A stretch of DNA of 64,000 nucleotides. Source: Paragonimus skrjabini miyazakii. Its lineage: Eukaryota > Platyhelminthes > Trematoda > Plagiorchiida > Troglotrematidae. The stretch lies in NCBI GenBank assembly GCA_014338405.1, contig JTDE01000173.1, forward strand, positions 182,047-246,046, read 5' to 3'. Both the position numbers and the translations under genes were made by a program. Under the pieces are notes generated by a model that saw only the letters and a program-made list of their open reading frames with translations, was not told the DNA's origin and searched no databases. Shown here piece after piece: positions 50,159-61,116 of the stretch; the stretch's first letter is position 1, and every line of letters begins with the position of its first letter.

Positions 50159-50650
50159 TTATGGTTTCACAATGGAACTAACTAACTGATGGTGAATTAG
50201 TTGGCATACACCATTGCTCTTAAGGAAAAGTTGAAGGGATATGGACATTTTAAACACTTTATCGGGCCAAATTCCTACGTCAAGGGGCTGTTTGTATTTT
50301 GTAATAAAAGGTTCACGATAATTATCTAGCTGTATTGTGGTGTTTAACAAATCCAACTCTTCTTGTATAGTATTTCGTACGCAAGTACGTCTGGATAGAC
50401 CGAACAATGTACGCGCCAAGTTTTGTCCCTTGAGATATTGACCAGTTCAAGTGCTGTCACGATGAACACTTCGTCCAACTGAGTCATTCTCGTTTCTTCT
50501 GATGCATGTAACAAGAAATGGTAAACCGTTTTGATTCTCTTCTTCAGTATTGAAATGTATGTTTGTATACAAAGAATTCATTCGATCTGTTGAGCTCTGT
50601 GCTTGAAGCCTTTTCACACTTATGCACTCATAAGTAGTACATTTTTCCAA
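50159..50650 (-). mobile_element. Penelope-like element relic, reverse transcriptase C-terminal part
   Basis: The only PLE RT sequence recognised. One minus-strand frame runs from about 50650 to 50159 with a single stop. It reads MNSLYTNIHFNTEEENQN, GLPFLVTCIRRNENDS, VHRDST then stop, then TGQYLKGQNLARTLFGLSRR and VRNTIQEELDLLNTTIQLDN. The motif order (SLHPNI-x-FT-type, E-x-E-x-x-x-x-LPFLD, R-K-x-T-W-T-G-Q-Y-L, then a basic helix and IQEEL) is that of the region after the YxDD box in Penelope-like RTs. The stop replaces the Trp of TWTGQYL (TGG to TGA). No YxDD box or endonuclease could be read on either side, so this is a fragment. Confidence 0.8.
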
Positions 50651-53600
50651 AGTAATGGCTGTTATGCTTTTGCAATAAATTAGCTTCTGGATTACGAAAT
50701 TCCGGTCAAAACCATATTTGTCTCTGTGGATTTATACTTTTTTTTCCCACACCCAAATCTGCATGTGCATATGGGGAGATCACAGAATACCGTATGCGCC
50801 ATAACTACCAGACAGTCTTTAAGGTTGAATGACCACTTAGGTGAAATATCTTGGTGTAGCATGAACTAAGTGTGTTTCGATCGCAGCGTCCTGGCAGTCT
50901 CGTGCATACAGAGACATGACCGCAGCACGTTTGAGATGGAGTCACTGCTTGCTCCACCGCGAAACTTGACTGTTTTCAAGAGCGGTATTTTCCTTGGAAG
51001 TACGCCGCAGCGTAACTAAATTGCACATCTTTTGTGTGCACTTCTGATCTAGTTATAGGAAGGTTGCACGCAAAAGAATTTGTTCAAACTGGCACAGTTG
51101 AATGTACTCCAATATGGGTTTGCAGAATCTACACCAAACTCTTCTTTACTGCAGGCAATCCTTCTCCCAAATAGTATGCGATTCGAGTTCAGTTGTTAGA
51201 AGAGGTAGTTAGACGTGTCTCCGGGAACAGTTGTTTGAAGACATCTGGTAGAGATCAGTGACTGTCTAGTCAATTTTTCTCGTTTAGCGGTATGTCCAGC
51301 TAGAAATGAGGAAACCTATCTCCGCCGGTGTTGATAAAAGGACGAAAGAATGTATTCATGACACCTTTACGAAATCGGAACCGCTTTCACGTTGTCACTA
51401 TGAGTTTGACGCTCAGTTTGTTCAACTCACTGTTATTCAACTTTCGTTGTATCAGTTGGCGTATGAGACGGAACGTAGTAGGTTCCACTTCATAAAAGGT
51501 ATGTAGACGATATATGTGTTGTCACTGCACTTATGGATGAGATGATCTAGCTGTGCGTTTTCAGACTGAACTGGTGAGCCGCAGAATGACATATTAGTCC
51601 GCATCTTATACTATAAGAATCACAACAGAAAAAAAGATCGCTTTCATTGGAACTGAACATTTTACACGTTGCTACATCGGACATCTAAGCAAGAACTTTG
51701 AGGTCACGGACTACATCGTTTTCACGGTTACCTTTGTATGGTTATGTAAGATTTTTGTGAGGTCACTGTGTCTTGCCTGGTACGCTGTGCAGTCGGAATT
51801 TTGAGGAAGTTGTGCCTGGAAATGCATGAAATAGAGAACGGTAACTGATTGAGATGCATTATGTCCGAGAGGGGAGGACTGTCAGATGGTATTTGTTAGA
51901 TGGAAGATGTGACTATGTGCGCAACCCAGCGATCCCATAAAACATTCGAACGCTCGTAAATAGATCGGTTTTTAAGGAGAAGGGTAGAAAACAGTAGTCC
52001 TAACGTGGCTTTGGAATGACTGGCTAAACCAATTTTGATAATGATAGTTGAAGGAACACAGTATGTGAACCAAAATACTGAACGTAAAACCAGTTACAAT
52101 ATCATAAAGAAAGTAAAAACCAGAAAAAAATGCCTCGTAAAAATGAAAATGGGGAAGGAAGCTATGAATCATTGTAGTAAAAGACAACAGTAAATTAATC
52201 CATTTTACATTTTAACCAGTTGCAGTATAAACCTGTTGTCGATTTATGCAGTAAAGTAGAGGGTGTAAAAAAAATATACACAGATATATAAATCATGTCT
52301 GGAATGTGCTTATTTTTGAAAGCCAACGTTTGCAAAGGTGATAAACCTCAAACATACAGGGACACAGTCTGCCAAATGCACATAAAATGAAATGCATAGA
52401 AAAACAAAAAGTATTGTATAAAAATAAACCCAAAATATTTCTGGACAGTCTGAATGTTTGTTCATTTACACTCCTCATGAACCTGAGGTAATTGTAAGAG
52501 GTACTGTTTTCGGACGATCGAAAGTTTGCCGAACCATAGGCGAATCACAAATGAAGAAGCTGCAGCAATTTATACTGTAACTAATGCTAAATGACCTACG
52601 ACACAAGCTACGTCTTGACATTCACTCTAGTGTAATGAGGAAATTGTTCCACGGCAAGATGATCACAAAACAAGTATACAGTCACACGGATTGCATGATT
52701 GCATGAGATCGAATTCCGGCCTCAATGAGAATATACACCATTGATAAGTTACAACGTAAACAAACTATAAATCTAGTATGCTTTGAAAATCGCTCAAAAG
52801 TTTCGGTACCGGCTGTTCAAATTATGGGCAGGTTGTGTTGTAACCTGAAAAATTCTGGCACACAGCGAAGATTGAAATAGTTTCTAACGAAATTATAAAA
52901 TGTTTTTTACATTTAGTTATTAAATAGGTATGAATGTTTCCATTTGAAATAACTTGGTTATTCATTAAAATTCCTTAAAACACACTCCATAAATGGTCAG
53001 TGTCCTGTGATGTCTTTATACTTAAACGTAAATTTCGTTTTCCAGTGGCTATAAACTTCGCAAAGGTTGGTCCTAACTTTGTCAGACCTTTTGTTCTCCC
53101 GGGGATTATTTGTGACATTGTTTTAACAATCGTTACAAAATTAGCACTTATTTCCGTGTTAATTAGATTGAGTTGGTTTTAAATAAACTGTCAAATTATT
53201 TTGATAAAATTATGAAATCTGTTGACAAATTTTGCGATCACGTTATTCACAGTGAAATAAGACTGTGATCAGAGAACAGTATTTAAAAACAAGTGTTTGA
53301 CGAAGTATATATTGAATGTTAGAAGTCTTAGGAGTCTCATGGAAAGAGTTTTGCTTTCATATGGAGACCTCTAGGGAAAAACATTACTTTGTACTAACTG
53401 TCGGCAAGGGAATCCAAAATGTGTGGTACTTTTTGGTAAGAAAACTGGTGAATATCTGCTACTCACCAAAGAGAAAGTAACGGAAACCATATAATTTATT
53501 TGTGTCGAAAAGAGTGAAAAAGTTCAAATCACTAAACGGATAAAATTAGGCCATCTACAGAAAAATACCTCAAAGCGATCTAAAGAATAGTTCTCTGCAA

Positions 53601-55770
53601 AAATTGATTACACTCAGAGGCTCACATTCTTTACGAATATGTGGACAGAGGTACGGTAAAAATTTATCTTAGTCTTGTTTTTCCAAAACTTGTATCAAAA
53701 TATCCGGAGCTTTTAACATGGATACGTTATCTCGGTTTGACAGCAGGTTGTTAACTAACGACCAAGAAATTTGTTCACTCTTTGAAGCTTCACAACAATG
53801 CGACAATTATGATAAGTAAACCACAGAAACGGAAAAATCGACAAGTATAGAAGTGTAGAATGACTTAAGATAGTGTTCAAAAAGTAGGAATTGTTTCAGA
53901 ATGTGTAACTTTGGAGCGTTGAAATGTTGTTGTTCATCACTGATTGGAACCCAGAGGAACAGATCAGTCCCGGAGTCAAAGTACAAAGTAAAAGTTCAAT
54001 CAAAAAGTAGAACGTTTAATAATTGATCGTATCGTTTGGCATTCCGGAAGGAAGACCATACAATTCCTTCGCATGACTGCTTTTCTCAGTTTAATGGGGT
54101 TCAATGGAGTCCTTTAGCTAGACTGTACAATATTACATCGGTCTGAGCATAAACATGAAGGTTATATGTCCGCTTTTTGAACGTCCTCCGACTCGCTCGA
54201 TCTACATCTACACAGTTTTAGCGGCTGTCATATGTATTATCACCGATTTCCATACGTGGACTTACAATTGAAGAAGTACACAACTGATATTCCATTTGAT
54301 TTATTTGGAAGTCTTGCAAACAATAAATTAATCAAACTACCATGATAGCTTGTTTTGATCCTGTCATTCTTTCTCCCCACATTTCACAGAGGCCGATGAA
54401 AGAATATGTAAAAAATGTAAGTCTTTTTTTGTCTATTTCGAGGGCAATTCAGTTTAGATGTTTGAGCCTTGAATTAAACTGTAATAGTTTTTATCACCTT
54501 TGACTAGCCTGTGTTTTATACGTGTAATAATATGCTTAATGTTTTTGCATATCCATGCGATAGGTTGCGAAGCCAGACAACTACAAGATCCTACTCGAAA
54601 CCAATAAGAGGTAACTTCATCTCAAAAGCAGCATTTACCACCGTTTTGATTCCCAGTTAAAATGGGTTTGAGATGGTTCAGTCGAGTTATAAATATACGT
54701 TGACGGCATTCTACTCTCTGGTCCTCATTGTTGCGAGTTGCGAGAGGTATTGGATACATGAAATTTAGACAATAGAGAAGCTTCTAGGTCACTGGAATCT
54801 ATAGCTGTACAAGTGGATTTTATTTAGGGTGTATGATCGAGTTCTAAGAGAAAATTTAACTGAGCTGCTAACGTGACTTACTTTTGAAAGCAATTGGTGT
54901 GCCAAAATTAAAGTACCGTGTTCTCCAAAACTGTGTTGATTAGTGAACAGGCTGTTGTGTGCGTTGCTTAATTTGTCTCACTTGCGTAACCAGATTTGCC
55001 TTTAACATGATGGAATAAAATGAACCAGAGAAGGTTAGATGTAAATATGGGGCAACGTTGCTAACAATACAATCTGATATATCCAAGTGGATAGACTCGG
55101 TAAAGACTGTCTTGCTATTTGTATATTGTTCTCTGTAGTCAGCCTAAACGAAACTCTGGAGTAGCAATACCTGAACTCTAATGGAAAGCGTACCATCATG
55201 TCAATACATGAATAGTACATGATATTGGTGACAAAATGGTTGAGAGAAAACCGAATTTATTTGGCATAGTTTCAGATCGCTATCTCAGTGCCGCATGTTA
55301 GTAATATCATTCCTGAAACGGCAAACATGATCAAATACTGTTTTGGTTTTAGTTACTTTTGTTAATGTACACAAACCTACATTTACAGTCAGGCAAGTAA
55401 GCAAATTCTACGTTTTTTTCAAGTATATTAACATCATTTTTCACCTTTTGAATCTTATGTGTTAATAATCGCAGATACACTGTTGTCAGATCCTAGACTG
55501 AAAGCAGATATTTAAAAAAATAAACTTCCTTAGCCGTATAACCGCTTGTGTTTTAAGAAAGGTTTTAGCCATTTGACTTTCATATGATAATCAATGAGGA
55601 TGCTTCAATCGTTCCAAGTTGTAAGTAACCATGGGGGTCATCTCGGCAGTGATAAAAAAACGGAAACAATTTATGCATACTCAGGGAAAATTAATCCAAG
55701 ACTGTCACTCTGATAATCTGCAAACCTATTGTAATGGAATATGTATTTATCTTCAATTTTTTGTTGACAG
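50651..55770. other. last part of intron 1, no gene recognised
   Basis: No gene or clear repeat recognised. The frame 51306-51506 (+) is unrecognised. The intron ends with the pyrimidine-rich acceptor at 55752-55770. Confidence 0.4.
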
Positions 55771-56033
55771 CCATGCAAACAAATCTATCCGATTCAATTG
55801 ATCATCTGATGACTGATGATACAAGAAAACGTCCGACTCGCAGTGTACGAATACCACATCATGTATTACCAAAATGGTATGATGTCCGATTACAAGTGCA
55901 TTTACATTCCGGACATCCAAAGCATTTTTTCTATAACGGTTCAGTGAGTGTCAAAATCTACTGTCAAGAAAGTACCGATGTCATTTTGGTACATGCTTAT
56001 ATGCAACTAAATGTCAGTTTGGATAAAATTACG
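55771..56033 (+). CDS. M1 aminopeptidase N-like, exon 2 (start of N-terminal beta domain)
   Basis: Second coding exon. It begins after a CTTCAATTTTTTGTTGACAG acceptor, in phase 1, so its first two bases complete the codon split at 22065 (giving Pro). The first 25 or so residues are a polar, membrane-proximal stalk. Then RSVRIPHHVLPKWYDVRLQV, the opening strand of the M1 domain (family pattern RLP-x-x-x-x-P-x-x-Y-D-L-x-L), followed by FYNGSVSVKIYCQESTDVIL, the F-x-G-x-V-x-I strands and the hydrophobic strand after them. NGS is a potential N-glycosylation site. It ends DKIT at ACG followed by GTGAGT, phase 0. The frame stays open past the donor to 56105. Confidence 0.9.
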
Positions 56034-59000
56034 GTGAGTAGACAAATATTCAATTTAGATGTCTGTTTACTTGAATTTCAATGGGACAAAAATAATATTA
56101 TATAACCAATAATTAATACTCATTAATTAGACGTTACTTTTTAAAATTTACTTTTGTCTTCAAAGGAAAATTCGGGTGATTTATTTGTTTACCGGTACGT
56201 CTTCAGTTTATATCATTTCGTGATCTTGCGAGATTTGAAAAGTTGAAATTCCGTTAAAAATGTGCTAGGGTAAAAAACAACCAATTAAAAACCTCTGCTA
56301 GATGTTCAGCTTAGTTAATCAGTGTTTTCTGTACCGAAGCAATAACGCACAGTCTTTATTTCTTACACCGAATTTGCTAAAATCTCGGTGAGTTGAACAA
56401 CACACAATTAAAATGAGAAAATGTTCTGTTCTTTTCACAAATGAATCGAGTCAGAACAAAGAAGTTAACGTTAATACCAGCTACGCCAGGAGCAGAAAAT
56501 GAATTTTTCTTCATAAAGTCCAACAGAAAGACTGAAATATGTTTATTGATAAGTAGTCAGTGAATGTGTTATTTCTATATTGAACGTGCTACAAATTTGA
56601 CCTCAACTTTTGAAGTCAGAGATTTTCCAGTCACCTCCCCTGAAAATATATCAAATTCGGTTCGCGTTCGTTAGAGGATTTCAAGAGCCTAACTGCCTGT
56701 TATGGCCGAGATTCGAACCCCAGCCATATTTTGATGTGAAAATGGTGGTGGCAACTGTGCTGTTGACAACAGGACGAGCATGATAAAATTATCATATCTA
56801 GGAGGTTAGCTAATTTCATTGAAGTGAGAAACAGAGTGCCCGGTCTTATTGACTGAAGACAATTATTGCTAGTGAACTCCAGCCAATAACCCAAATCGCG
56901 CTTTCCAGTCCCATCAACCGCTTGCGCTAATTTTTACACCGGTGATAAGCGGTCATTAATTCGCTCGACTAACCTTGAGCATTGGTCACAGCTGACTGCA
57001 GATTTCGCTTTAAGGTAAACTTTCCAATCAATCTGTTTAAGGACAACTTACAGGCTCCGAAGGTTTTTCTTGTTCGAATTCATCGGTTTTACCTATGCCT
57101 GTTCCAGCCAGGATTTGAAATTCTGCCAAACAAAAGGGGTTCAAAGGTCAACCGGGATACTTCGGTTGTGCTCAATGTAGATTTAGGGATATGGGTGTCT
57201 CACGTAAAACTGGCCAGAGTTAAAACCCTAAGTGCGACATGTAAATATGCTATTGATATGTTCCAGTATGAAAAAAATTACATTCCATTGCTTTTTGACA
57301 AAACTGGCCGAAAAATTTATGTGAATATGGAAAATACATTCAAATGTGAGAGATGCCTGGGGTAGAAAAATAATTCCAGTTTGTCCTACTCTCATTAAAA
57401 GTTGATTTGTGTTTACATACGTTTGTGTTATCATACATTGAAATGTTACAAATGAACATTCTATAAATGAGAGTTGCAGGTAACATTAGTTGCAAAAATC
57501 TTCATCATTTGAAATTTGCAAATTTGACAGATCATAGAAACCAAAATTTGCACTCTATCAACTGAGATGAAATGCGGACAGTTGACTAAAAAATTTCAGA
57601 CAAATACAGCAGTTTCAAATACACGATTTGAGTTTTAATCTGTTAATGGAACATTTCGAAATTTGTGTAATGTATCACAGTCACGTGATACAACGTCAGT
57701 AGTGAGCAGCCATCTGGTGGAAGTTTAAATTTTACAGCCGGATATTTCCATTTTAATAGCATTGCCAACCTAATTAATAACAGTCTTCACTTTGTATACC
57801 CCAGTCGGAGGAGATAAGTTAACTTTCGTCTCCCTCCGCAAAAGGCGACCGTGATAACTAGTTTTTCAATAACTATAAATTAACTATGGCCAGTTTAGTA
57901 GTATTATTGTTAGTAGAAACTCTTAGTCACGTTTGTTTATAAACATTATTTTGATTGCTCTTTAACATACTAACTGTCTTGATAGCTGCGTTTAATGACT
58001 CATGATAGCTGATATCCTATTTAAATATCAACCAGTACATCGTCATCAATCACGGAACTACTCAGTAATGCCAACATTGACCCCGACCTTGTCTAATGAA
58101 TAACTTCTTGTTTTCTGTATTCTTCATGAAATTTGGTATGTAGGAGTCTGTTATGTGATCTTCTTTAAGAAGTTAAACTTGTAGGACATATTATGAATTG
58201 GGACATATAGCGGTCTCACTGAAGATTATCGGAAATCTTCTCCCAGAAATATGCGGTGTCTCTGTTACTCAAGTAGCAGATTTGTTACGTTTCGAGAAAC
58301 CAAACCGACTGAAAAATGCAAGATTTTATTGCATCTGTAATAGATAACTGCTTCAGTTTGAAAACTATTTTATGAAATGTATGACTGACTTCTGAAACAA
58401 CAAGATCTGTTACAGTACAGTTCTGCATAAAACAGAATTACCATATGCACCCACTAAAATAGTGATTTTTATAACGTTAGAGACTGGTGACCGCAAATTC
58501 CGTCTCACTTATTCTGATATAACACACATAGTACGCTCATTGTCATCCCTGTGAGTGCAATATAACATACCAGGAATATCAGTCCGTGAGATAAATTCTA
58601 TCTCTCGGATCGTTATCCGAAATGCCAAATGCTTATGAAAATTTATGAGTTACTGATGGAATCTAATAAATTTTCATTAAGTATAAACACACCTTCAGTC
58701 CGTTTCTACACAAACGAGTAAGCGTCCAAGCAAAATGCATACAATGTAACGCCTTTTCTGCTTGCGTTGTGGGGTGACCACGAAAGTGTGAATGAGTGGT
58801 CATCTTGAGCAATATGTTTATCATGTCAATTTGTCAACCCTGTAAACTGCAATTGGGCTAGGTGCTTGTCAAAACATGCATTATGACGAGGTTGATGAAT
58901 ACTGTCAGAATAAGATGCTGACAATCAAACGAGCATGCCCAACTGAACATCGAATTGAGCTGAGACTTATATAATAATCCATATTGAAGGGATAAAGTTG

Positions 59001-60892
59001 AACAACGCAGCTTCTTGAAACATATATAATCCGCAATGCTATTGCATTCGTAGTCGGCTTAGGTTCGTATTGTAACTAAGTGATGAAGGAAAAATTTTGA
59101 ATGGCAAACTTTGTAATATCATTGTGAGTACGAATACATCTGGGAACGTTCGCAGTAAGCTTCCTATCAGGGAGTTCATCGAAATTTGGGCACAGATCGA
59201 CGATACTACTTTTCTGTGGAGAGTATGCTTGTAATATATCTTGTATGACGAAGATATGTATCTTGATCAGGGCAGGTACTAAACGAAGGAGTTAATTATT
59301 GTGAGACATATAGGAGGTTAAGCATCAGTCCGTTTGATTCTGTTGTTTTGTCCTATCACATGTATTGCAATTCAGTTGTTTTCAGTGCTCCACTAGTAGG
59401 TTATTTTGCAACCAGTTACTCTCTTCCAAATATGTTTCGTTGCTTATCAAGACAAGAATTGACGCAGGCTTTCATGATTTGTTCTTACAGTGAGTTACGT
59501 GTACACTTGTTTGTCCACATATTTCAAACTTTACTATGGTTATGATCAAAATAGCTTCGGAGTTCTACATTACGTTTTGAAAAGAAAAAAAGCACAAGAT
59601 AGAGCTGAGTCCAAGTTTTCATTTATCATTCTAAATGTGTCAGATGAAATTCTAGTCTGAATGCAAAATACATTCGTAAATCTGAGCAGCATTCAGTGTA
59701 TGACCGTTCGCTGTATATCTTGCCTTAACACTGGATTGTGATATAAGCTTATGCTTGTTTACCTAACCAACTATTAATGCTTGGTTAATAGGTCAGATTT
59801 TAAAGACAGCTACAAAACATAGTCCACTCCCGCAGTAAATGTTCACGGGATGTCGTCTGTTCACCGTCGATGTCATCGAAACATGAGCGGAGTAGTTGTG
59901 TAACATACTTTCAAAAAAATATCAAGGTTTGACGACATATCTTCGAAAAAGACAAACTCTATCGACCGATGAGCATGAAGATATCGTCTCACGGAGTTCG
60001 TTAACTTGGTTATATCTTACGAATACTTAATCACAACCTGTCAGAATGTGCTTTGTTTGCGAATGATAGTTTAGACTGAAAGCAGGACCGTGGGTGACAA
60101 CAGCATGAATTGGGCTTTGGATATAAACATAGTTACACTAAAGCATGTTTTAGTTAGACCTTCTTGGCTCCCTGGCTGGGGTCCGAAGGAGAATAAACAC
60201 CGCTGACTGGGAACGCTGTCTGATGTGACGTCAAATAGAAGTTAATGGCGCTAGTGTAAAGAATCTCTGTGGGAAGCTGTGTAATTTATTCCCTTCCCCT
60301 GTGTCTTTCCTGTTCTTTATCTTCCGTAACGTCTCTTCTGTCTCACATTGTGGCATGTTTGCTACTTCATGTAGTTATTTCATGTTCACGATACGTGTGA
60401 GATAAGGAAGATGTCTCTACCTGTGGACAATAAACATAGTGTGCGTAAGACGTGTACTCATATTGTATGTCAGTGTCAACGATCTACAAGAGAAATACTT
60501 TGACAGTATATATACAGTAAGTAAGATACTGCTACGATGTTTGATAATTGAATCTTACTGATCACGTTTTAAAAGGGATTGTATGATTAACCATGTTGAT
60601 ACTATCCAGTTCCATAAATTCAACTTGACCGTGTAAACTTGCACCATAAAACATGCATAAACGACAAGATGATAGCTGCACTAAATGACATTAGTAAACA
60701 TCTGAGTAGAATATACTACTTAAGTTCAACAGACTCTGGCCCACTGTATATTATCAATGTTAGTTAAAAAACGATGGATGAAAAAAACTACGTTGGTGGT
60801 TGGTTGATTTTTCACTTCGTATGTTTCATTTCTATGGGTGGTCGTGACACATTAAGTGAATGATTTTTTGGTTGTCATATTGTCGGTTGCAG
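56034..60892 (+). other. intron 2 of the M1 aminopeptidase gene (4,859 bp)
   Basis: GTGAGT donor at 56034; acceptor GTCGGTTGCAG ending at 60892; phase 0 on both sides. It contains a SINE-like block at 56640-56935, an unrecognised open frame at 56982-57365 (+, 127 codons from a TTG) and a GC-richer block around 60160-60340 that may be another repeat. No nested gene recognised. Confidence 0.75.
56640..56935 (-). mobile_element. SINE-like tRNA-derived block
   Basis: On the minus strand TAGCGCAAGCGG (56930-56919) is a close match to a tRNA A-box, and GGAGTTCACTAGC about 33 bases on (56882-56870) is a degenerate B-box. A second, cleaner B-box-like GGGTTCGAATC lies at 56720-56710 and is followed by a GCCATAACAGGCAGTTAGG tail. 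Distance from the A-box fits the first B-box, not the second. Reads as an old tRNA-derived SINE; not a functional tRNA. Confidence 0.35.
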
Positions 60893-61116
60893 GTACACCT
60901 TTGGACTGACGATGAACAGAAGCCGGCGGAAGATACTTCATTGAAAATTGAAAACATTTCTTACGATGAAGAAATGCAATGGTTTCGAATAAAACTGGAA
61001 GAAAAGTTACAAATCGGAAAATACTACCGTCTGAACTTTGAACAGTTTCGTTCCCATTTAAGGCCGGATCTCAAGGGTTGGTATTTGAGTTCGTATGAAG
61101 AAGGCGGTCATAAAAA
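60893..61116 (+). CDS. M1 aminopeptidase N-like, exon 3 (N-terminal beta domain)
   Basis: Third coding exon, starting VHLWTDDEQ directly after the TTGCAG acceptor in phase 0, which continues the exon 2 frame. It carries the strands WFRIKLEEKLQIGKYYRLNF (family pattern: L-x-x-L-x-x-G-x-x-Y-x-L-x-I-x-F) and LKGWYLSSYEEGG, which matches the G-L/F-Y-x-S-S-Y motif that precedes the first catalytic-domain strands in all M1 enzymes. It ends within a Lys codon at AAAAA followed by GTAAAC, phase 2. The next exons, with the QFEPT-x-AR, GAMEN and HEXXH motifs that hold the zinc and the substrate amino terminus, are not in the window, so activity cannot be judged. Confidence 0.9.

Larger units (their letters stand above)
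22066..55770 (+). other. intron 1 of the M1 aminopeptidase gene (33,705 bp)
   Basis: Donor GTAAGT at 22066; acceptor TTTTTTGTTGACAG ending at 55770. Phase 1 on both sides. It holds several transposon relics and hairpins (listed separately) and no recognised nested gene. An unnoticed small exon with symmetric phases cannot be excluded. Confidence 0.65.

Noticed and set aside
57786..57842. Hairpin CGGAGGAGA ... TCTCCCTCCG in intron 2
   Set aside because: Short stem with a bulge and a 16-base loop; common by chance and without context.
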